This document shows, one piece after another, positions 35,723 through 43,423 of a stretch of DNA of 64,000 nt. The position numbers and the translations under genes are program-made. Positions within the stretch are counted from its first letter, which is position 1; every line of letters starts with the position of its first letter. Origin of the DNA: Leptolyngbya sp. PCC 7375 (GTDB lineage Bacteria > Cyanobacteriota > Cyanobacteriia > Phormidesmidales > Phormidesmidaceae); assembly GCF_000316115.1 (NCBI RefSeq), contig NZ_JH993797.1, positions 5,690,486 through 5,754,485 on the forward strand. The letters are read 5' to 3'. The notes below the pieces were generated by a model that worked only from the letters and a program-made list of their open reading frames with translations, made no database searches and had not been told where the DNA came from.

Positions 35723-38700
35723 ATGAGCCTCAGCAAACTTGCCATTCGTCGTCACATTGCTACGTTGATGCTCTCCGTAGCCATCATCATCTTAGGCCTA
35801 TTCTTCACCGCTCAACTACCAGTAGACCTGCTGCCGTCCATTACTTATCCACGCATCGGAGTGCGAGCTGATTCACCCGGAGTGTCTCCCGACGTAGCAG
35901 TGGATGAAATCACCCGACCTCTAGAGCAAGCACTCGCCGCTACGGAAGGTGTAGTGCAGATCGTTTCGAAGACACGAGAAGGACGGGTCAGTGTTGACCT
36001 ATATTTTGAGCCGGGTGGCGACATTGACCAGGCATTGAATGACGCTACGGCAACGCTGAATCGTGCTCGGAATCGTTTGCCAGATAACATTGATCAGCCA
36101 CGGTTGTTTAAGTTTGACCCGTCTCAACTGCCAGTCTATGAGCTGGCCCTCACTTCAGAAAAATTGCAGGGCATGGATCTGCGGGTGTTTGCTGACGAGG
36201 AATTAGCGCGGGAGTTATCTACTGTACCGGGTGTGGCTAGTGTCGATGTGTCCGGCGGTGTGCAGGAAGAGGTTCAGGTAAATCTGGATCCATCTCGGAT
36301 ACAGGCACTGGGCTTAGGAATTAGCGATGTCCTGGATGTTCTTGAAGAGCGTAATCAGGATACATCTGGAGGACGCATAAAAGGACCCAACAGCGAGCCT
36401 CTGACAAGGGTTTCTGGTAAATTCCGTGATGCAGAAGAGATTCGGAATCTGCTGTTTGAGGTGGGTGATCAGCAGGTATATCTGCGAGACTTTGCTGATG
36501 TGATAGATGGCACTGAAGAGCAGCGGCTTTTTGTGAACCTGAACGGTCAGCCAGCAGTGAAAGTGAGTGTTCAGAAACAGCCAACAGCAAACACAATTGC
36601 TGTAGTAGAGGGAGTTAAGCAGCGGTTAGAGCAGTTTAAAGCCTCTGGTCTGGTGCCCAACGACCTGGTCATCAACGTCACCCTGGATGAATCTGTCTTT
36701 ATTCAAAACTCGATTCGAAACGTAGCAACGGCGGGTTTAACGGGTACGATTCTAGCTGCCATTGCTGTCTTAATGTTTCTGGGCTCTTTGCGACAGACAT
36801 TTATTATTGTATTAGCGATTCCCTTAGCCACGCTGGTGACGCTGTTATTATCAGGACTGTTTGGGCTATCACTCAATGTCTTTAGCTTGGGAGGATTAGC
36901 CCTGGGCGTTGGCATTGTTGTAGACAACGCCATTGTGATGTTAGAAAACATTGCTAAGGGCGTGGCTCGCAGTCCGCGCCTTGCCATTCGTCAGGCAGAA
37001 ACCAGCAGTCAAGAATTAGAATCAGCACTGGTGGCTTCGACCACAACAAATCTGGTAGCAGTGTTGCCATTTTTGCTAATGGGCGGATTTATCTCACTGT
37101 TGTTTAGCGAGCTAGTCGTTACCATCAGCCTGGCGGTAGCGGCTTCGCTGTTAGTGGCGTTAACGGTGGTACCTGCTCTAGCCGCACGGTTGCTAACAAT
37201 CAAAGCCTCTAGCAAAGTCGGCAATTTCTGGCCCATACGCTGGTTTGGTCGGCGTCTGCAAGGCTTAACATTGAGCTATGCCAGAACCTTGAGCTGGGTA
37301 CTACAGCAGAGAATAGCCGTCATAGCTGCAATTATTTTTCTTTTTGGTGGTGGCAGCTGGTTTATGATGCGCCAGATTCCCCAGGAGATTTTGCCCAGCA
37401 TTAGTAATGGTCAAGCCAGAGTGTGGGTGCAGCTGCCACCTGGAACCACCCTAGAGGAAAACCGTCAGGTGATGGCAGCTCTGGACGACATTCTCATAGA
37501 ACAGCCGGAATCTGACTATGTGTTTAGTACGTCCGGTGGTTTTCTGTTTGGTAGCACGAGTATCGACAATGCTCTGCGGGGTTCAAGCACCCTCACGCTA
37601 AAGCCTGGAACCAATGTGGAAGCGTTTACTGACCGCATGAACCAGGAATTAGGTCAGTTAAATTTAGTGAAAACGCGTTTACGGGTTTCGCCTGGTTCTG
37701 TGCGGGGCTTGATTTTAAGTAACTCTCCTGTACGCAGCGATGTGGACATTGTTTTGCAGAGTAGTGATACAGAACTGTTAGAACAAGCAGGACAGCAAGT
37801 GCTTGATGCGCTGGGTGAGCAAGCTACACTGGCTAGTTATTTACCCGATGCTGATCCGCCTCAGCCAGAAATCCAGATTAGACCTGACTGGGAGCGGGCG
37901 GCTGATGTAGGTCTCTCGGCTGAGGAGATTGGTCGTACTGTTGAGACGATTCTCTCGGGAGTGGTACCAACCCAGCTACAGCGCGGTGATCGGCTGATAG
38001 ATGTACGGGTGCAAACGCCGGATAGTCTGGTGCAGAATCCGGCTCAGTTGAGTCAGTTGCCGCTGTTGAGCAGTAATCAGCAAGTGCGTCTGAGCGATGT
38101 GGCGAGTATTGAAAAGGGTCAATCGCTGGGTGAAATTCAGCGAATAAATCAGCGACAGGTATTTATCATCGAAGGTCGTCTGGCGGAAGAGGCTAGTCTG
38201 GGTGAGGCACTGGATGAGGTGGACCGGGTGATGGAAACAGTAACGCTACCGCAGGGAGTCACTCGTCTACCTAGCTTTAGTGCCCAGAGTAATGAGGCTA
38301 TTCAAAATGGGCTAGGGTTGCTGGGGGGGCTGGCAGTCTTCTTGGTGTTTACTGTGATGGCAGTGCAGTATAATTCGCTGATTGATCCGCTAGTGATCAT
38401 GTTGACGGTGCCTTTGGCCTTAGCGGGCGGGATTTTGGGGCTGTATATGACTGAGACAGCCATTGGCGCAACGGTGGTTGTGGGGGCGGTGCTGCTGGTG
38501 GGCATTGTGGTGAACAATGCAATCATTTTGGTGGAGCTAGCAAATCAGATTTATGTGACAGAGGAGTGTAGTCGCATGGTGGCGATGCTTAAGGCGGCTC
38601 CGCAGCGGTTGCGACCGATTTTGATGACGACGGTGACGACGGCGTTGGGGATGTTACCGTTGGCGTTGGGTCTAGGTGAGGGGTCGGAGTTTTTGCAACC

Positions 38701-38896
38701 GTTAGGGGTGGTGATTTTTTGGGGATTGTCGTTGGCGACGGTGTTGACGTTATTTGTGATTCCTTGTTTTTATACGTTGTTGCATGGGTTCGACTCCGCT
38801 CACCCACATGCAACACTCGCCTCCGCTCAGCCAGCGACTGCTCAGGCTAGTGCCCAGCCTCTGGCTGAGCACAGCAATCCCAGGCTCCGCCTGTAA
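35723..38896 (+). CDS. RND-family efflux permease (AcrB-like, HAE-type)
   Basis: 1057 residues with the RND plan: TM1 near 12-30, large periplasmic loop, TM2-6 (about 330-480), TM7 near 530, second loop, TM8-12 (about 860-1020). The proton-relay region in TM4 reads LGGLALGVGIVVDNAIVMLENI (Asp residues near 405-410), and TM10-12 match (GAVLLVGIVVNNAIILVELAN). It exports drugs or lipophilic compounds using the proton gradient. It has an odd tail after the normal end FYTLLHG: about 35 Ala/Pro/His-rich residues encoded by sequence resembling a dispersed repeat (CGACTCCGCTCA). The pump is otherwise intact. Confidence 0.95.
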   Translation: MSLSKLAIRRHIATLMLSVAIIILGLFFTAQLPVDLLPSITYPRIGVRADSPGVSPDVAVDEITRPLEQALAATEGVVQIVSKTREGRVSVDLYFEPGGDIDQALNDATATLNRARNRLPDNIDQPRLFKFDPSQLPVYELALTSEKLQGMDLRVFADEELARELSTVPGVASVDVSGGVQEEVQVNLDPSRIQALGLGISDVLDVLEERNQDTSGGRIKGPNSEPLTRVSGKFRDAEEIRNLLFEVGDQQVYLRDFADVIDGTEEQRLFVNLNGQPAVKVSVQKQPTANTIAVVEGVKQRLEQFKASGLVPNDLVINVTLDESVFIQNSIRNVATAGLTGTILAAIAVLMFLGSLRQTFIIVLAIPLATLVTLLLSGLFGLSLNVFSLGGLALGVGIVVDNAIVMLENIAKGVARSPRLAIRQAETSSQELESALVASTTTNLVAVLPFLLMGGFISLLFSELVVTISLAVAASLLVALTVVPALAARLLTIKASSKVGNFWPIRWFGRRLQGLTLSYARTLSWVLQQRIAVIAAIIFLFGGGSWFMMRQIPQEILPSISNGQARVWVQLPPGTTLEENRQVMAALDDILIEQPESDYVFSTSGGFLFGSTSIDNALRGSSTLTLKPGTNVEAFTDRMNQELGQLNLVKTRLRVSPGSVRGLILSNSPVRSDVDIVLQSSDTELLEQAGQQVLDALGEQATLASYLPDADPPQPEIQIRPDWERAADVGLSAEEIGRTVETILSGVVPTQLQRGDRLIDVRVQTPDSLVQNPAQLSQLPLLSSNQQVRLSDVASIEKGQSLGEIQRINQRQVFIIEGRLAEEASLGEALDEVDRVMETVTLPQGVTRLPSFSAQSNEAIQNGLGLLGGLAVFLVFTVMAVQYNSLIDPLVIMLTVPLALAGGILGLYMTETAIGATVVVGAVLLVGIVVNNAIILVELANQIYVTEECSRMVAMLKAAPQRLRPILMTTVTTALGMLPLALGLGEGSEFLQPLGVVIFWGLSLATVLTLFVIPCFYTLLHGFDSAHPHATLASAQPATAQASAQPLAEHSNPRLRL

Positions 38897-38905
38897 TATG
38901 TAATT

Positions 38906-39163
38906 TTACAATCGTCGTACTAGCATACTGATCACGTCATCGGTTTCTGGTCTTAAAATTAATCGATTGTCGGGCACTTCGATCAGCGGGCTCCACTGGC
39001 TGGTTTCGACATAGCGAAGGTTGTGGAGCAGGTGAATAGTTTGGCGGATATAGCTGGGATGGCCGAGCAGGATATGACGGATGGAACTGCCTGGGGGCAG
39101 GCTGCTGGAAAAGTCAGCAGGCAAACTGGGCGGCATCTGGGATGTCTGGTCTGAGAAGGTCAT
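38906..39163 (-). CDS. Small conserved-type hypothetical protein
   Basis: 85 residues, function not recognised. A Pro/Ser-rich start is followed by a helical, His/Arg-containing centre (RHILLGHPSYIRQTIHLLHNLRY) and an end with RLILRPETDDVISMLVRRL. The second half reads like a short alpha/beta regulator-type protein such as those found next to cyanobacterial transport genes, and codon use is ordinary, so it is likely real. It is convergent with the RND pump gene, with stops 10 bases apart. No signal peptide. Confidence 0.6.
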   Translation of the reverse strand: MTFSDQTSQMPPSLPADFSSSLPPGSSIRHILLGHPSYIRQTIHLLHNLRYVETSQWSPLIEVPDNRLILRPETDDVISMLVRRL

Positions 39164-39215
39164 AGGGGCGTTTTCCTTAGCGGGTGTAACCGCGAAACGA
39201 CAGGAGGAAAGCGCC

Positions 39216-39255
39216 CAAAAAAGTTAGCCACCCTGCAACTAAAATCAGGGTGGCT
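39216..39255 (-). terminator. Rho-independent terminator, minus strand
   Basis: On the minus strand AGCCACCCTG, a 10-base loop and CAGGGTGGCT form a perfect 10-bp stem (39226-39255) followed by AAC and six T (39217-39222). It would end transcripts from the NERD-gene side. A second hairpin, CCAACTG/CAGTTGG at 39275-39295, stands just upstream of it in the same RNA. The rest of 39164-39501 holds no gene. Confidence 0.75.
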
Positions 39256-39501
39256 GTAAAATGCTCACAGCTCACCAACTGGTGTAGTCAGTTGGAGGGT
39301 CAGCGAGGTGGTTGTGTTGGCGCACTGCCATCTCGCGCAGCTAATTTTTTGGGTGCAAAAAACAACTGGGCTCAGTTGCTTACTGTGTAGGCTATCAGGC
39401 ACAGATCGATGAGTCAAGCAGGCGTTTGAGGGGGCTGTTATACGGATGCGTCAACGCTACGCAATTGTCCGAACTTCTGATTTGTAAATCTTGTGGCTTG
39501 A

Positions 39502-40200
39502 CTAGCCTAAGGAGCGTAACAGCGAGGCCAGTTTAGTTTTTTCAATAACATGGACATGCTTTACTTTGCCAGATGCGATCGCAACCCTAGCCGCAGAGAA
39601 GGCAATAATCGGTGTAACAAAGTTAGCCCCTGTTTTTTTCTTTACCTGTAAAGCTTGTTTGGTTACTTGGGAAAGAAAATCTTTTTCAAACGGATACTGT
39701 TGCTTGCCCATACGGAGGCATAGTTGCTTGCCATCGGTAAAAACGGTTCCTCTATGGGATTTTACGTCGATCACATAGGTTTTGTTGTTGGGTGATACGC
39801 AAATGATGTCGATATCGCCGCGTCCTTTGCTGAGTCGTTTGCCATACTCAATCTGCCAACCCCTATCTGCGAGAGGATGGAGTTCATGGGCGGTATCTTC
39901 TTCGCCTTTAGCGCCCTGGTCGGCATGATTGGCTCGTTTCCATAGGAAGATACCATTGGCAATCAGGCCCATAGCAAACACTGTAAAGGCAACGTAGATG
40001 ATAGGCGGAATAGCTGATTCAGTAGCCGCGCCAGAGTTCGACTCAGTCAGTGGCTGTAGAATTGCGTTGATAAATTTAGCCAGTGCGAACGGCAGGTAAA
40101 CCATGATGCCTGCACCTGCAAAAGAACATACTGCTTTGTAGCGTCGGGAAAAGGCCAATAAACGAATATTACGTCCAGCACGTCCTTTAGTTTTTGCCAT
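39502..40200 (-). CDS. Membrane-anchored NERD (nuclease-related) domain protein
   Basis: 232 residues. Two membrane segments (about 24-46 and 67-86) precede a NERD domain. The nuclease-like core is visible: GAKGEED near 95 (Glu), SKGRGDIDIICVSPNNKTYV near 123-142 with catalytic-type Asp, and IDVKSHRGTVF near 144 with the Asp/Lys pair of PD-(D/E)xK enzymes. It follows the SNF2 gene by 64 bases on the same strand and appears to be the last gene of the Hsp70-like/SNF2/NERD operon, before the terminator at 39216-39255. If active it would supply DNA or RNA cleavage at the membrane. Nuclease activity is inferred from motifs. Confidence 0.8.
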   Translation of the reverse strand: MAKTKGRAGRNIRLLAFSRRYKAVCSFAGAGIMVYLPFALAKFINAILQPLTESNSGAATESAIPPIIYVAFTVFAMGLIANGIFLWKRANHADQGAKGEEDTAHELHPLADRGWQIEYGKRLSKGRGDIDIICVSPNNKTYVIDVKSHRGTVFTDGKQLCLRMGKQQYPFEKDFLSQVTKQALQVKKKTGANFVTPIIAFSAARVAIASGKVKHVHVIEKTKLASLLRSLG

Positions 40201-40264
40201 TAATAATTTGTCAATGTCTCTTCTAAAACTACAGTTACGACAACTTCAAATATGGAGTACCTTA

Positions 40265-43200
40265 TTAACCAATTTTTTCTTCGACGAAGATAACGCCAGC
40301 AGCTAAAGGTTTAGGCTCACAGGTTAGATCATCACGTTTTTCTTGAATATTTTTAAGCTTAACTTCCAGCTCTCGCTTAACCTTTTTAAGTTGTCCCTCT
40401 GTTGCTGGAATAATTTGGGTTTTACCCGCCTGACGAAAACGGTCTAAACGAGATTCTAATTCACGCTGTTTGCGTTCTGCAAAGGCACGGGCACTCTTTT
40501 CTTGAATATTACAGCGATTCTCGTTATCAATATAGAAGTCTTCAAGTGCCTGGTTAAATGCTGTATCAATATGTTCATCACAGGTCAACAGACATACAAG
40601 CACACCGTCAATATCCTCAATGAAATTTTGTGCATTGGGCTTGGTCTGTCCCTGTTTCATTAGCGTAGAAAGTATGGCCTCAGAGTCTTGATCGGATAGG
40701 ACATGGCCATCGTCTATACGAATAATTTTGTAAGCGATTTGACTTTCTGTTTTAATGCCTGAAAATGTCCAGCGGTGCACTGAATAGGCATACAGTCCGG
40801 ATGATAAATCGGTCTCGTCTACCTGTGTTTTGATGGCAGATACTGGATGTAGAGTTTGCTCCGACGTAGTATATCGCTCGCGAATCCATAGAATCAGAGG
40901 ATGAGTTGGGTCTAAAAGCTCATTGCGCTTACCCATACTGTCCGAAATTTTAGGATCAAAAAAACAGTTCATGGGTCTATTATGCAGCTGTGTCGGTGTA
41001 GCGCAGCGATTTTTGCCTATAAAAAATTGTAGGTCAATCTTGGCCTGCTCGGATAATGTAATGTTATACAGCTTAGGTTCATTGGGTTTTGGCTCAATGA
41101 CCGTGCCAGGGTAGTAACGAGAAAAACAATCTTCTACAAAGGCTAACAGTTCGTCGGGCTGTAGCCATCGCCCCTGATCTAAACTCTGATTGATAGAGTC
41201 CAAAATGTGATCTGAAAAAGCCAACATATTGACAGCTTCGTTTTCTAGCTCATTTTGGAGAAGTCGTTCATTGATAATCGCATTTTCTGTTTGCATGGCT
41301 CGTTCTTCTCTTTCCTTAGGGGTTAAATCGGCAGAAAAGAGATCAACTAATAGCTTTTCAGTAGCCTGACCTAGAATACTTTCAATATCGCCAATACTCT
41401 CTTTAAACACCTGAATGCGATCATAAAGCCGCTCTAGTATTCTTTCTTCGATAGTATCAACTAAACTAAAATTAATGATGGAGATACTCTCTGCTGACTG
41501 TCCTAATCGATCTAAACGACCAATACGCTGCTCTACTCGCATCGGGTTCCATGGCAGATCGTAGTTAACCAGAAAGTGACAGTGCTGTAGGTCAATACCT
41601 TCGCTACCGACCTCAGACGATAGCAGGACCGAAGGCCCATCGTCTTGGCGAAACCGTTCCACTGTTGCCCACTTATCGTCTCCCATGTCTCCCATAATCA
41701 GACAGTTGGAGATATTAGTAGCTTCTAAGCGACGTTGTAGATATCGTAAGGTCCCTCGAAAGTAGGCAAATATAACAAATTTCTCGTTAGGATTTTTCTT
41801 TAGTTGTTTTTGAAGAAAGCCCTGAAGCTCTGAGTATTTGCTGTCACAATCCTCCAAGTCTTGAATGTTCACTTTCTTTAGGGCTGAAGGTGTAGTGATA
41901 GAAGATGAATGAGGATTACTTTGCTCCGATATTTGACCGAAGTCTTCCCAAAGAGCTTCGTCAACTAAAGTACTTAGAGAAGCATCATTCTGCCAAGCTT
42001 CCAGTGCAGCTACCATGCAACTTGTCATTTGACGCTGTCTGGAGATTAGTTGAAAGAGCGGAGCACCTTTTCGGCCTTTACCCTGTTCACGAATATATTC
42101 GCTAACGCGGTTATAGACGTCTTGCTCTAAAGACGAAAAGTGTACTTCCAGCGTCTGAGGCTTACGCTTGACTCGGTTTCTCAATACATCACGTTTACGG
42201 CTACGGGTAATGTATTGCCCCAGTAAAGATACTTTTTCAAGTTTGTAACCAAGCTCAATTCGTTTACTTTCATCAGTCTGAGCCAGGTTTGATAGGTTCT
42301 GTTGGATTTGCTCAAGTAAAGGGTTATCCGCAAAGTATCCAGAGGTTGAAATCCGTTGTAAAGCCTTACGAGCTTTAGCAGGCTCTGGCGGGCTAGCCCA
42401 TAAATAGCGTAATGCTTGGACAACGGGTTCGTTCGCCTCCAGCATATTGTTGAAAATATCAGCATTAAAAAAGTCATCAGGGCTGATAATTCGCAGTATC
42501 TGATATAGATTAGCGCTATCTGTTTGAATCGGTGTAGCCGTGAGCAGAATAAGGTGTTTGGCAGCATCACGAATCAGCTGCCCTAATTGATTACCTGCCG
42601 CCGCTGGATTACGCAGATAGTGAGCTTCGTCAATGATGGCCAGATCAAATAGGCTGAGGGCCTCACTGCTAGGGTTAGCATCTAGCAGGCGTGCTAGCTC
42701 AGCACGGGCATTGGTAACATTAATATCTTCCCAGTTGCGTATTGGACGCAATCCTTCAAGACTGGCAATACAGACAAATGATTGAGGTTGTTGGTGCTCA
42801 AGACATAGCCTTACCCGTCGCAACAGCTCGTTTGCATCCACAATATCTGCAAAAATATTAAACCGCTGTCGTAGGTCATCCTGCCATTTTTGGCGTAGCA
42901 TCGCTGGACATACGATCAGTAAGCGTCTGGCCTCCTCTCGGGTTTGGAGTTCTTTCCAGATATACATTGCTTCAATGGTCTTACCGAGGCCCACTTCATC
43001 CGCAATCAAAAGACGACCTACCGGAGAATTAAGGAACTTGAGAACCGGCTTAAACTGATGAGGATAGAAATCTGTTTGGCTAGCCTCCATACTGTAAAAC
43101 ACATTCGTCAGCCGACCTTTCACTTTCTCAAAGGTCAGAATACGCCTTAGGTCATCCGGTCCGCCAAAGCGTCCCTGCCGGATTAAGCCTTCAATACTTT

Positions 43201-43393
43201 CATCATCGCCACAAAGTTCGAGCAGATTTTTGGGTCTATATATCTTTTCAGCCGGACCAAATTCAATTTCTACCAGAGTAAGCTTACCCAAGCGCCTGAT
43301 CCGTCCGGTTGTTTTACCCCGCTTTCCAGGATTAGCTTTCAATCGTATATCCTGTCCCGGTATTTCTGGATTCCAATTAGTTGTTGATGACAT
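40265..43393 (-). CDS. SNF2/RapA-like DNA translocase (superfamily 2 ATPase)
   Basis: 1042 residues. Helicase motifs in order: I IADEVGLGKTIEA near 127-142, II IIDEAHYLRN near 251-257, III LLTATPIQT near 285, V SEVGSEGIDLQHC near 591-603, VI QRIGRLDRLGQ near 620-630. A short Tudor/SH3-like N-terminal stretch (residues 10-50, KTTGRIRRLGKLTLVEIEFG) resembles RapA. The C-terminal 400 residues are not recognised and end in charged helices (ERKQRELESRLDRFRQAG). SNF2 proteins move on double-stranded DNA and remodel bound proteins; RapA acts on RNA polymerase, while DISARM DrmD and other defence SNF2 proteins act on invader DNA. Starts 30 bases after the Hsp70-like gene stop. A defence role is inference from neighbours. 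Confidence 0.85.
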   Translation of the reverse strand: MSSTTNWNPEIPGQDIRLKANPGKRGKTTGRIRRLGKLTLVEIEFGPAEKIYRPKNLLELCGDDESIEGLIRQGRFGGPDDLRRILTFEKVKGRLTNVFYSMEASQTDFYPHQFKPVLKFLNSPVGRLLIADEVGLGKTIEAMYIWKELQTREEARRLLIVCPAMLRQKWQDDLRQRFNIFADIVDANELLRRVRLCLEHQQPQSFVCIASLEGLRPIRNWEDINVTNARAELARLLDANPSSEALSLFDLAIIDEAHYLRNPAAAGNQLGQLIRDAAKHLILLTATPIQTDSANLYQILRIISPDDFFNADIFNNMLEANEPVVQALRYLWASPPEPAKARKALQRISTSGYFADNPLLEQIQQNLSNLAQTDESKRIELGYKLEKVSLLGQYITRSRKRDVLRNRVKRKPQTLEVHFSSLEQDVYNRVSEYIREQGKGRKGAPLFQLISRQRQMTSCMVAALEAWQNDASLSTLVDEALWEDFGQISEQSNPHSSSITTPSALKKVNIQDLEDCDSKYSELQGFLQKQLKKNPNEKFVIFAYFRGTLRYLQRRLEATNISNCLIMGDMGDDKWATVERFRQDDGPSVLLSSEVGSEGIDLQHCHFLVNYDLPWNPMRVEQRIGRLDRLGQSAESISIINFSLVDTIEERILERLYDRIQVFKESIGDIESILGQATEKLLVDLFSADLTPKEREERAMQTENAIINERLLQNELENEAVNMLAFSDHILDSINQSLDQGRWLQPDELLAFVEDCFSRYYPGTVIEPKPNEPKLYNITLSEQAKIDLQFFIGKNRCATPTQLHNRPMNCFFDPKISDSMGKRNELLDPTHPLILWIRERYTTSEQTLHPVSAIKTQVDETDLSSGLYAYSVHRWTFSGIKTESQIAYKIIRIDDGHVLSDQDSEAILSTLMKQGQTKPNAQNFIEDIDGVLVCLLTCDEHIDTAFNQALEDFYIDNENRCNIQEKSARAFAERKQRELESRLDRFRQAGKTQIIPATEGQLKKVKRELEVKLKNIQEKRDDLTCEPKPLAAGVIFVEEKIG

Positions 43394-43423
43394 GGACTTT
43401 CTTATAAGTTTTTACATCGTGTC

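Noticed and set aside
39502..43393. DISARM system (SNF2 like DrmD)
   Set aside because: No DrmA, DrmB, phospholipase D or methyltransferase genes beside it; the partners are Hsp70-like and NERD proteins.
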